From NCBI GenBank assembly GCA_016650135.1, contig JAENWH010000155.1, positions 1-5,358 of the forward strand: a stretch of DNA of 5,358 nucleotides, read 5' to 3'. Position 1 is the first letter of the stretch, and every line of letters starts with the position of its first letter. The stretch comes from Peptostreptococcaceae bacterium (lineage in GTDB: Bacteria; Bacillota_A; Clostridia; Peptostreptococcales; Anaerovoracaceae). The translations under genes and the position numbers were made by a program. A model generated the notes under the pieces. That model saw only the letters and a program-made list of their open reading frames with translations, searched no databases and was not told the DNA's origin. This document shows positions 1 through 5,151 of this stretch, one piece after another.

Positions 1-102
1 AAGCATGATGGTTTCTGGCAGTGTATGGATACCTTGCGGGACAAAGAGCTCTTGGAAAAATTGTGGAGTCAGGGAAAAGCCCCTTGGAAAGTTTGGGAGT
101 GA
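1..102 (+). CDS. rfbF: Glucose-1-phosphate cytidylyltransferase, C-terminal 33 codons (5' end outside window)
   Basis: An open frame runs from base 1 to a TGA at 100-102. It reads [19 protein letters not shown] and ends in KAPWKVWE. The pattern [13 protein letters not shown] followed by a Trp-rich APWKVW tail is the signature C-terminus of RfbF/DdhA/AscA enzymes. These transfer CMP from CTP to glucose-1-phosphate and give CDP-glucose in the cytoplasm, the first committed step of CDP-sugar pathways. Identity is further supported because rfbG, whose product uses CDP-glucose, starts two bases after this stop and takes its Shine-Dalgarno site from the last codons (GGGAG, 94-98). The nucleotide-binding N-terminus and the start codon lie upstream of the window, so integrity of the full gene cannot be judged. 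Family membership is recognised from memory of the motif, not from a search. Confidence 0.9.
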   Translation, partial: KHDGFWQCMDTLRDKELLEKLWSQGKAPWKVWE

Positions 103-104
103 AT

Positions 105-1157
105 ATGTTGGAATTCTACAAGAATAAGAAAGTGTTCATCACGGGGCATACGGGATTCAAGGGGACTTGGTTGTCTCGGATTCTTATAAATGCCGGTGCT
201 GAGGTTACAGGATATGCATTGGAAAGTCCTACAGAACCCTCTTTGTTTCATCTTACGGCGACTGAAGGTGAAATGCATTCCTTTATGGGTGATATTCGGG
301 ACTATGACCGTTTGTCCAAATGCATGGACCAAGCAAGGCCTGATGTAGTGTTCCATCTTGCAGCCCAGCCCTTGGTGAGGCTTTCCTATGAACAGCCTGT
401 TGAGACCTACAGTACCAACGTTATGGGCACTGTCAATTTACTAGAATCTGTTCGTAAAACCCCCTCAGTTCGTTCTTGTGTCAATGTGACTACCGATAAG
501 GTATATGAGAACAAGGAATGGCTTTGGGGGTATAGGGAGGATGAAAACCTTAGTGGCTATGACCCCTACTCAAATAGCAAATCCTGTAGTGAGTTGGTGA
601 CGTCCAGCTATCGGAATTCATTCTTTTCCAAGTCTGATTCTGCTGCCATTTCAACTGCACGAAGCGGAAATGTCATTGGAGGAGGAGACTTTGCCCAAGA
701 CAGGATAATTCCCGATTGTGTACGGGCAACCATGGCAAATAAAGAGATTGTGATCCGTAACCCCAATTCTATAAGACCCTACCAACATGTGCTTGAATGT
801 CTTTCTGGCTATCTCCTGCTTGCAAAAAGGCAATACGAGGATAAAACATACTCAGGGGCATACAATTTTGGTCCTTTGGAAGATGACTGTATTACAACGG
901 GTCAACTTGTAGAGATGTTTTGTTCATCTTGGGAAGGTGCTACATGGAAGGTCCAGGGTGATGGTGGACCACATGAGGCAAATTTCTTAAAGCTTGATTG
1001 CTCAAAATCGAAAACAATATTGAAATGGACTCCAAAATGGAGTATTTTTGAAGCTGTTGATTCAGTAGTAAAATGGTATGAAAATTTCGGTTCTCATGAA
1101 ATTGAGAGTAAGGAAATAACAGACTATCAGATAACTTCATATTTCAATCATGAATAA
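105..1157 (+). CDS. rfbG: CDP-glucose 4,6-dehydratase
   Basis: This cytoplasmic NAD-dependent extended SDR converts CDP-D-glucose to CDP-4-keto-6-deoxy-D-glucose, the branch point for CDP-linked deoxysugars. The 350-residue protein is close to the usual length of about 360. Visible motifs are the dinucleotide-binding GHTGFKG at residues 14-20, HLAAQPLVRLSYEQP at 84-98, the dehydratase T-D-K at 130-132, and the SDR pair Y155-x3-K159 inside GYDPYSNSK. The later RSGNVIGGGD and IRPYQHVLE segments are typical of RfbG rather than of dTDP- or GDP-sugar dehydratases. I chose ATG 105 because GGGAG at 94-98 sits 6 bases upstream and because family members begin just before the KKVFITGHTGFKG strand. The frame is open back to an ATG at 21, but that stretch is the rfbF coding sequence in another frame. 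GTG 99 is possible but too close to the Shine-Dalgarno site. The gene is more GC-rich than those following it. No key residue is missing. Confidence 0.96.
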   Translation: MLEFYKNKKVFITGHTGFKGTWLSRILINAGAEVTGYALESPTEPSLFHLTATEGEMHSFMGDIRDYDRLSKCMDQARPDVVFHLAAQPLVRLSYEQPVETYSTNVMGTVNLLESVRKTPSVRSCVNVTTDKVYENKEWLWGYREDENLSGYDPYSNSKSCSELVTSSYRNSFFSKSDSAAISTARSGNVIGGGDFAQDRIIPDCVRATMANKEIVIRNPNSIRPYQHVLECLSGYLLLAKRQYEDKTYSGAYNFGPLEDDCITTGQLVEMFCSSWEGATWKVQGDGGPHEANFLKLDCSKSKTILKWTPKWSIFEAVDSVVKWYENFGSHEIESKEITDYQITSYFNHE

Positions 1158-1165
1158 AGGCTAAA

Positions 1166-2428
1166 ATGGAAAATAAAGACATTATTCTTGGAGCAGGAAT
1201 TTCTGGGTTGGGCGCTGGCTATAAATTGGGAGATAAAGCACAAATATTTGAAATGAGAGACAGAATTGGGGGTTTATGTGATAATTTCCTCATCAATGGT
1301 TTTAGGTTTGATTATGCTGTTCATCTGTCTTTTACGAAAAATCCACAAGTAAGAGCCATTTTTGATAAAGTGGATTTTCTTACCCATAAACCTGATGCTT
1401 TGAATTTCTCAAAGGGATTATGGCTTAAACACCCCTTACAAAACAATCTTAATAATCTTCCTATTCAAGAGAGAATTCAAATAATTAAAGGATTTATAAA
1501 TCGAGAAGATAAAATTGACATAAATAACTATGGAGATTGGCTTCAATCGAAATATGGGAAATATTTCTCAGAAAATTATCCAGAAAAATATACAAAGAAA
1601 TACTGGTGTACTGAAGCTTATGAGTTATCAACGACTTGGGTTGCAAACAGAATGTATCAACCTTCAATCGATGAAATTCTATTTGGTGCAATGACTGATG
1701 AAACACCCAATACCTATTATGCAAAAGAAATGCGTTATCCTTTGAATGGTGGGTATAAAGCATTCTTCGAGCATATTGCAGAGGGGCAGAGGATTTTTCT
1801 GAAACATAAAGCAATGTTCATTGATCCTATTCGTAAAATGGTAAAGTTTGAAAATGGTAAGTCAGCTCAGTATAGACGATTAATTTCAAGTGTCCCCTTG
1901 CCTGAAGTGATTAATATGTTGGATAACGTCCCTCTTACGGTACTCGATGCATCAAGAAAACTTAAAGCATCTTCAATGGTTCTTGCATCTGTGGGGTTTA
2001 ATGAACAAGTAAAAATCCCCTCTCTCTGGTTTTATGTTTACGATGAAGAAATTCCTTTTGCTCGAGCTTATTCTCCGAGTATGAAATCGCCTAATAATGT
2101 TCCTGAGGGCAAATGTTCGCTCCAATTTGAATTTTATTTTAAAAATGATGAAATACATTCTTTCAGCGATGTATGGTTCAAACAACAAGTAATTCTTGCC
2201 CTCAACGGAATGGGCATTGCAATGGAATCCCAAATTGAATTCATTGATATACGTACTGTTCCTTATGGAAATGTAATTTTTGATTTGGGTATGGAACAAC
2301 AGAGGGCTATTGTACGGAATTATCTTGATTCTATTGGTATTATAACCATAGGAAGATTTGGAGAATGGGACTATTTGTGGAGTGATCAGAGTTTATTGAG
2401 CGGGTTGAACGTTTCGGAGGAAATATAA
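1166..2428 (+). CDS. FAD-dependent amine-oxidase / UDP-galactopyranose-mutase-like flavoprotein of the polysaccharide cluster
   Basis: This 420-residue protein has the FAD Rossmann signature GAGISG at residues 9-14, an acidic residue ending the second strand (E29), and the R-x-G-G doublet (R33, G35-G36). This N-terminus is shared by protoporphyrinogen-oxidase-like enzymes, amine oxidases and UDP-galactopyranose mutases. The segment HPLQNNLNNLP and the C-terminal GRFGEWDYLWSDQSLLSG (about residues 396-413) match the FAD-contacting ends of the same superfamily. No signal peptide or clear membrane helix is seen, so it is probably cytoplasmic. The start ATG has AAAGG (1156-1160) five bases upstream, overlapping the rfbG stop, which implies the same operon. 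Related flavoproteins are common in O-antigen and capsule loci, but I cannot name the reaction. A nucleotide-sugar ring mutase or a sugar oxidoreductase is inference from context. The gene is markedly AT-richer than rfbG. Confidence 0.8.
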   Translation: MENKDIILGAGISGLGAGYKLGDKAQIFEMRDRIGGLCDNFLINGFRFDYAVHLSFTKNPQVRAIFDKVDFLTHKPDALNFSKGLWLKHPLQNNLNNLPIQERIQIIKGFINREDKIDINNYGDWLQSKYGKYFSENYPEKYTKKYWCTEAYELSTTWVANRMYQPSIDEILFGAMTDETPNTYYAKEMRYPLNGGYKAFFEHIAEGQRIFLKHKAMFIDPIRKMVKFENGKSAQYRRLISSVPLPEVINMLDNVPLTVLDASRKLKASSMVLASVGFNEQVKIPSLWFYVYDEEIPFARAYSPSMKSPNNVPEGKCSLQFEFYFKNDEIHSFSDVWFKQQVILALNGMGIAMESQIEFIDIRTVPYGNVIFDLGMEQQRAIVRNYLDSIGIITIGRFGEWDYLWSDQSLLSGLNVSEEI

Positions 2429-2429
2429 G

Positions 2430-2495
2430 ATGGAATTTTTTGTCATCATGTTTGGGTTTTTGACTTGGATAGTTAATGATTTGGAGGTAAAATGA
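2430..2495 (+). CDS. Possible 21-residue hydrophobic micro-ORF between the flavoprotein and SDR genes
   Basis: A short frame starts one base after the flavoprotein stop. It has GGAGG (2416-2420) nine bases before its ATG, and its TGA (2493-2495) overlaps the ATG of the next gene as ATGA. The peptide begins MEFFVIMFGFLTWIV and ends NDLEVK. That is a hydrophobic stretch long enough to touch a membrane, followed by a charged tail. The GGAGG of the downstream SDR gene lies within its last codons, so it could serve simply to couple translation across a 63-base gap. I know no family for it. It may be a real micro-protein, a coupling device, or chance in AT-rich DNA. Codon-level conservation in relatives would be needed to decide. 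Confidence 0.35.
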   Translation: MEFFVIMFGFLTWIVNDLEVK

Positions 2496-3430
2496 AAAAA
2501 ATAATAATTACTGGGGCTGATGGATTTGTTGGCAGTAATACAGTAAGATATTTTTTAGAAAATCACGTAGAAATTCTAGCAATTGATATCATTGAAAATG
2601 TTAAAAATCTCAAAGAACATAAGAACCTTACATACATGAAGGCCGATGTAACTAAACCAAAAGAATTTCTTAATAGAATACCCCAAAATGAATATGACAC
2701 TTTTATACATTTTGCTTGGGCAGGTTCGGCTGGTCCGGGGCGTACCGATTATAATCTTCAAATGGACAATGCAATTTATACAGTCGAATGCTTAAAAGTT
2801 GCAAAACAACTTGGCTGTAAAAGATTTTTATGTGCAGGAAGCATTATGGAGAAGGAGGTTGTTGCCGCCGTTAATAAGCAAGGAAACCATCCTGGTATGG
2901 GTTATGTATATGGTATGGGTAAACTCATTGCTCACCAGATGTGCAAATCAGTAGCTAGCGAGATTGGTATTGATTTAGTTTGGCCTATAATTACAAATAC
3001 CTATGGTGAAGGGGAATTGTCACCTAGATTTGTAAATACTACTATCAGAAAGATTATCAATAAAGAACCTCTTGAGTTTACGTCTGCGACTCAAAACTAT
3101 GATTTTGTGCATATAAGTGATGTTGCTCGGGCCTTTTATCTAATAGCTGAAAAAGGTAAACCTTTTTTTGAATATATTATTGGAAGTTCAAATGCCAAAC
3201 CACTTAAAGAATTTGTTTTGGAATTGCAACAAGAATTAGCCCCAGATATTGTTCCGTTGTTCGGAAATGTATCTTTTACTGGTACAAATATGCCTTTGTC
3301 TACATTTGATACTTCCTACACAGAAAACGACACGGGTTTTAAGGCGAAGGTTTCTTTCTCAGAAGGAACTCGACGTACTATGAATTGGTTGAAAACATTA
3401 AATGAGGAGCAATATGATTCAAAAATTTGA
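2492..3430 (+). CDS. NAD-dependent epimerase/dehydratase (extended SDR), probable CDP-4-keto-6-deoxyhexose reductase
   Basis: This 312-residue extended SDR probably carries out C4 reduction (or epimerisation) of the CDP-4-keto-6-deoxy sugar made by RfbF and RfbG. The glycine motif GADGFVG is at residues 8-14, and D32 at the end of the second strand suggests NAD(H) use. HFAWAGSAGPGR is at about 73-84, the catalytic serine is in AGSIME (S117), and the SDR pair is Y140-x3-K144 (YGMGK). The dehydratase-type T-D-K/E triad of RfbG is absent, which argues for a reductase or epimerase. The motif set resembles CDP-abequose/paratose-type synthases and related reductases, but substrate and stereochemistry cannot be read from sequence. 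GGAGG at 2483-2487 precedes the ATG by 4 bases. The 3' end overlaps the next gene by 17 bases, so the two are probably translationally coupled. Confidence 0.82.
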   Translation: MKKIIITGADGFVGSNTVRYFLENHVEILAIDIIENVKNLKEHKNLTYMKADVTKPKEFLNRIPQNEYDTFIHFAWAGSAGPGRTDYNLQMDNAIYTVECLKVAKQLGCKRFLCAGSIMEKEVVAAVNKQGNHPGMGYVYGMGKLIAHQMCKSVASEIGIDLVWPIITNTYGEGELSPRFVNTTIRKIINKEPLEFTSATQNYDFVHISDVARAFYLIAEKGKPFFEYIIGSSNAKPLKEFVLELQQELAPDIVPLFGNVSFTGTNMPLSTFDTSYTENDTGFKAKVSFSEGTRRTMNWLKTLNEEQYDSKI

Positions 3431-3995
3431 TTTTCAAAAAACAAAGCTGTCTGGTGCCTATTTAATTAAAGCATTTAAGGCTATTGATTATAGAGGTTGT
3501 TTTATAAAAGACTTCAATATTGAAACCTTTAGAAAAAATGGAATTGAGCATGAACTGAAAGAAGTTTTTTATACTACCTCAAAAAAAGGTGTTATCAGAG
3601 CAATTCATTTTCAAATAATTAAACAACAAGCAAAATTGGTCCGCTGTATTAAAGGTCATGTGTTTGATGTGATTGTTGATTTACGTAAAGAATCGCCTAC
3701 TTTTGGAGAATGGTTAGGGTTTGATTTAACTGAAGAAAATGCGTATTGCTTATATATTCCAGAGTTTTTCGGACATGGTTATCTTGTGATTGAAGATTCC
3801 ATAGTAAGCTATCAATGTAATGAGGTGTTTTTTGGTGAATATGATTCTGGAATAATATATGACGATGCTACCATCGGAATTGAATGGCCGTTCGAAAAGA
3901 TTGGGGGAAAAAACGAGCTTATCATTTCCGAGAAAGATTTGCATTTGGAGACTTTTAAAGATTATAATATGGAGCCGATTGCAAAACTCCAATAA
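3414..3995 (+). CDS. RmlC/RfbC-like sugar-nucleotide 3,5-epimerase (dTDP-4-dehydrorhamnose 3,5-epimerase family)
   Basis: This 193-residue cupin belongs to the RmlC family, whose members epimerise C3 and/or C5 of 4-keto-6-deoxy sugar nucleotides. Visible motifs in order are D-Y-R-G-C-F at 25-30, R-A-I-H-F-Q at 62-67 (catalytic base H65), KLVRCIKGHVFDVIVDLR at 74-91, SPTFGEW at 94-100, IPEFFGHGYLV at 115-125, the probable acid Y133 in SYQC, and the DDATIGIEWP tail at 150-159. The canonical R-G-x-H-Y-Q appears here as R-A-I-H-F-Q, a small departure near the active site. Because the operon makes CDP-glucose derivatives, the substrate is more likely a CDP- than a dTDP-sugar; this is inference. 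ATG 3414 is preferred over the in-frame ATG 3402 because AGGAG (3405-3409) lies between them. It overlaps the SDR gene by 17 bases and is the last visible gene of the cassette. Confidence 0.88.
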   Translation: MIQKFDFQKTKLSGAYLIKAFKAIDYRGCFIKDFNIETFRKNGIEHELKEVFYTTSKKGVIRAIHFQIIKQQAKLVRCIKGHVFDVIVDLRKESPTFGEWLGFDLTEENAYCLYIPEFFGHGYLVIEDSIVSYQCNEVFFGEYDSGIIYDDATIGIEWPFEKIGGKNELIISEKDLHLETFKDYNMEPIAKLQ

Positions 3996-4162
3996 TTCCT
4001 TATGTTTATTATCGGTTGTAGACAGCATCGCAATTTTCGGCATTTCCAGCAAAGCAATTTTCCGGATGGAAAAAGACGTGGTTTTCCCACCTTTTGACAA
4101 AAGGTACTTTCAAAACGTAAATGAATTTTCGGGGTAGGGGATTATTCCAAGGCCTTTTGGTC
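3996..4162. other. Intergenic boundary between the sugar operon and the IS66-type element
   Basis: These 167 bases hold no convincing gene. An open frame on the + strand runs through to 4137 but begins inside the epimerase gene in another frame and has no ribosome-binding site. An imperfect direct repeat, GCAATTTTCGG at 4030-4040 and GCAATTTTCCGG at 4054-4065, and a near-perfect palindrome at 4089-4105 are present. There is no clear stem followed by a U-run, so operon termination is not obvious here. The 3' part of the operon may originally have continued and been replaced by the insertion. Confidence 0.5.
4089..4105. repeat. 17-base interrupted palindrome containing TTGACA
   Basis: ACCTTTTG-A-CAAAAGGT is a perfect inverted repeat of 8+8 bases about one central A. 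It contains a consensus -35 hexamer TTGACA (4094-4099), but no good -10 hexamer lies 16-18 bases downstream. It could be an operator-like site or chance. A hairpin with a one-base loop is unlikely to form as drawn, so a dimeric-protein site is the more natural reading. Confidence 0.3.
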
Positions 4163-4201
4163 GTAAGCGTCTTTTCGTCACCTCTTACTGACTAGCCATA
4201 A

Positions 4202-4239
4202 TTGCCATATCCTTTCCCTGGAAGATACAGATATGGCAA
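4202..4239 (+). promoter_or_regulatory. Inverted repeat enclosing the tnpA ribosome-binding site and start codon
   Basis: TTGCCATAT (4202-4210) is exactly complementary to ATATGGCAA (4231-4239), with a 20-base loop. The right arm contains the tnpA ATG (4233-4235), and the loop contains the only Shine-Dalgarno-like sequence, GGAAG (4220-4224), part of which can also pair with TTCC at 4214-4217. In an mRNA reading in from the upstream operon this would tuck the start codon into a stem and lower translation. Such sequestering is known for other insertion sequences (IS10, IS50). Its action here is inferred. It could alternatively be a protein-binding site near the element end. Confidence 0.5.
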
Positions 4240-4595
4240 AGGCACATTTCCCATTGAAGAAAAGGATCAGATTGGTCGAGCAGTGCTTCGAATTCATCAG
4301 TACAGGACAATCGGTAGGCAAATTCGCCGATTCGATCGGAATTCCTAGGACCACCCTATATGGATGGTTGAAAAGATATTCACCGATGGTGAACAGGAAG
4401 AACAAGGCAATGGTTCCCATAACCTGTCATTCGTCCTCATCAGAGGTGTCTGTAGGGGATTATCCTAAAAGTATTAGACTTCCAGACAACAACCGTCTCT
4501 GCATCGACCTCGGGTATTGCAGGATAGAGATACCCCAAGGCTGCAGCAGCGATATCATAACGACCCTGCTCAAGGGAATCAGGGACGCCCAATGA
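4233..4595 (+). CDS. tnpA: IS66-family accessory protein TnpA (helix-turn-helix)
   Basis: This 120-residue protein is of the usual size for IS66 TnpA (OrfA), a small DNA-binding protein needed for transposition together with TnpB and the TnpC transposase. A basic N-terminus (KKRIRLVEQC, 9-18) leads into a helix-turn-helix at about residues 26-49 (QSVGKFADSIGIPRTTLYGW then LKRY). A polar, Ser-rich linker follows, and then a C-terminal segment of the form LGYCRIEIPQG...LLKGIRDAQ. The ending hydrophobic-x-IEIP-x-G plus Leu-rich helix is typical of this family. The start ATG has a modest GGAAG eight bases upstream, held in an inverted repeat. The stop TGA overlaps the tnpB ATG, the usual IS66 coupling. 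The gene is intact, although the rest of the element is not. Confidence 0.75.
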   Translation: MAKAHFPLKKRIRLVEQCFEFISTGQSVGKFADSIGIPRTTLYGWLKRYSPMVNRKNKAMVPITCHSSSSEVSVGDYPKSIRLPDNNRLCIDLGYCRIEIPQGCSSDIITTLLKGIRDAQ

Positions 4596-4639
4596 TTGAA
4601 GCCATCGAGAAGTTTAACTTCTATTATCGGTACCGGTGA
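4592..4639 (+). pseudogene. tnpB: Truncated tnpB (IS66 Orf2), first 15 codons only
   Basis: A frame beginning at the ATG that overlaps the tnpA stop reads MIEAIEKFNFYYRYR and then TGA (4637-4639). IS66 TnpB proteins are about 110-120 residues and carry a V-D-M-R-K-G segment shortly after the start. Here the frame stops just before that segment would be expected, and no continuation of TnpB is seen in the other two + frames downstream. The position, overlap and N-terminal shape support a tnpB remnant. A deletion joining it to unrelated DNA is the simplest explanation. The short length makes the similarity itself weak. Confidence 0.5.
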
Positions 4640-4825
4640 AGAACTTGCACATTTTCCACAAAAACCACCGAAATAGGGCATTGCTGACGGGATTTGAAGA
4701 AATGGGGTACCGGGTAGGAAATCCACAGAATCCACAACCTTGGGTGAAGTTGTGATTTTATTGAATACCTATAGCAGTCACCCTCTACAAAGACTTGGTT
4801 TTCGTCCATTTCTACAAGATTTATT
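4640..4825. other. Segment without a convincing gene, between the IS66 remnant and small ORFs
   Basis: These 186 bases carry stops in all + frames. The minus-strand frame spanning 4624-4845 has no ribosome-binding site and a composition unlike a protein gene. A short tandem repeat is visible: AATCCACA occurs twice at 4720-4727 and 4729-4736, with a related TTTTCCACA at 4652-4660. I see no right end of the IS66 element, no RNA gene and no clear promoter. It may be scrambled DNA left by the deletion that removed tnpB and tnpC. Confidence 0.5.
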
Positions 4826-4948
4826 ATGGGGTGGTGTGAAAGCATAGCTGATGAAAAGGTTCGATTTTATTCTTGGATTGAAAATTATTTAGGGAGAGAA
4901 GTATCATCGTTTAAGGAGATAATAGAAAATGGCAGTAAGAAAAACTAG
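4826..4948 (+). CDS. Possible small or 5'-truncated ORF, 40 codons, unknown function
   Basis: From ATG 4826 the frame reads MGWCESIADEKVRFYSWIEN and ends GREVSSFKEIIENGSKKN. Charged and aromatic residues alternate as in a real amphipathic helical protein, which sets it apart from the shadow frames nearby. There is no good Shine-Dalgarno site before ATG 4826. The frame stays open upstream to 4776 without another plausible start, so it may be the C-terminal scrap of a longer gene cut by the IS66 deletion. Its last 20 bases overlap the next small gene, whose AAGGAG lies inside it, as in an operon. I do not recognise a family. Confidence 0.35.
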   Translation: MGWCESIADEKVRFYSWIENYLGREVSSFKEIIENGSKKN

Positions 4949-5081
4949 AAGTGATTGCACAGTTGGAACTTTTGAAAAGACTAGGGGGCTTCCTCCTGGA
5001 ACTGTAAGAAACAAAGATGGAAAGGATACTCGTTCCGATAAAACGATTAAATCAGTAAGAAAAGAATCTGGAAAAAAGTAA
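4929..5081 (+). CDS. Small basic protein of unknown function, 50 residues
   Basis: The frame has AAGGAG (4913-4918) ten bases before its ATG and ends at TAA 5079-5081, 29 bases before a long hairpin that could terminate it. The protein is very rich in Lys and Arg (about 16 of 50) and begins MAVRKTRSDCTVGTFEKTRG. A central LPPGTVRNKDGKDTRSDKTI leads to a Lys-rich end, KSVRKESGKK. The TVGTFEK...GLPPGTVRN...DTRSDK pattern looks like a compact, conserved soluble protein rather than chance. I have a faint sense of similar hypothetical proteins but cannot name a family. Nucleic-acid binding is a guess from charge alone. Single Cys10 is not part of a metal motif. No membrane segment or signal peptide is present. 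Confidence 0.6.
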   Translation: MAVRKTRSDCTVGTFEKTRGLPPGTVRNKDGKDTRSDKTIKSVRKESGKK

Positions 5082-5110
5082 GGGAACTATTCAGCCCAAA
5101 ATATTGGTTC

Positions 5111-5142
5111 TGAGAGTAATCCTAACATTAGGATTACTCTCA
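5111..5142. terminator. Perfect 15-bp inverted repeat with 2-base loop; possible terminator
   Basis: TGAGAGTAATCCTAA (5111-5125) is followed by CA and then its exact complement TTAGGATTACTCTCA (5128-5142). In RNA the stem would be about 13 bp with a slightly larger loop. It lies 29 bases after the small basic gene. The following bases, TTGTACT, give only a weak U-run, so it is not a textbook intrinsic terminator. It could also be a terminator of reduced strength, or a structural sequence at a mobile-element boundary. Confidence 0.5.
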
Positions 5143-5151
5143 TTGTACTAA

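Larger units (their letters stand above)
4163..4639 (+). mobile_element. IS66-family insertion sequence remnant (left end, tnpA, start of tnpB)
   Basis: The element starts with GTAAGCG at 4163. IS66-family terminal repeats characteristically begin with GTAA, commonly GTAAGCG. A leader of 70 bases precedes tnpA, and tnpB follows in the usual tnpA-tnpB order with an ATGA overlap. After 15 tnpB codons the reading frame stops and family similarity is no longer visible. No tnpC (the DDE transposase) and no matching right end (a CGCTTAC-type sequence) is found in the rest of the window. The right boundary given is only where recognisable IS66 coding ends. The copy should not be able to transpose by itself. 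The expected 8-base target duplication cannot be checked because one end is missing. Confidence 0.7.

Noticed and set aside
21..104. Extension of rfbG to an upstream ATG at 21
   Set aside because: This stretch codes the conserved rfbF C-terminus in another frame, and the Shine-Dalgarno GGGAG and family alignment both favour ATG 105.
3859..4137. 92-codon + frame overlapping the epimerase 3' end
   Set aside because: It starts inside the epimerase gene in a different frame, has no ribosome-binding site and shows no recognisable domain; the part beyond 3995 could be a scrap of an older gene but cannot be supported.
4652..4736. DnaA-box-like sequences TTTTCCACA, AAATCCACA and GAATCCACA, suggesting an origin
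   Set aside because: They have one or two mismatches to TTATNCACA, and no AT-rich unwinding region, iterons or replication gene is nearby. Two of them are simply a short tandem duplication.
4624..4845. 73-codon minus-strand frame
   Set aside because: There is no Shine-Dalgarno site before its ATG, its composition is rich in rare aromatic and Cys/His runs typical of shadow frames, and it overlaps the tnpB remnant.
4974..4981. GAAAAGAC resembling part of the inverted complement of the IS66 left end
   Set aside because: Only an eight-base match without the diagnostic terminal CGCTTAC, and it lies within the coding sequence of the 50-residue protein.
5107..5110. GTTC abutting the long hairpin as an IS91-type target site
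   Set aside because: The IS91 target tetranucleotide is adjacent to the end downstream of the transposase, which is out of view; a four-base match on this side is not diagnostic.
5121..5132. CCTAACATTAGG read as part of an integron attC site
   Set aside because: It lacks the paired GTTRRRY/RYYYAAC core arrangement and extrahelical bases; it is simply the centre of the perfect hairpin.
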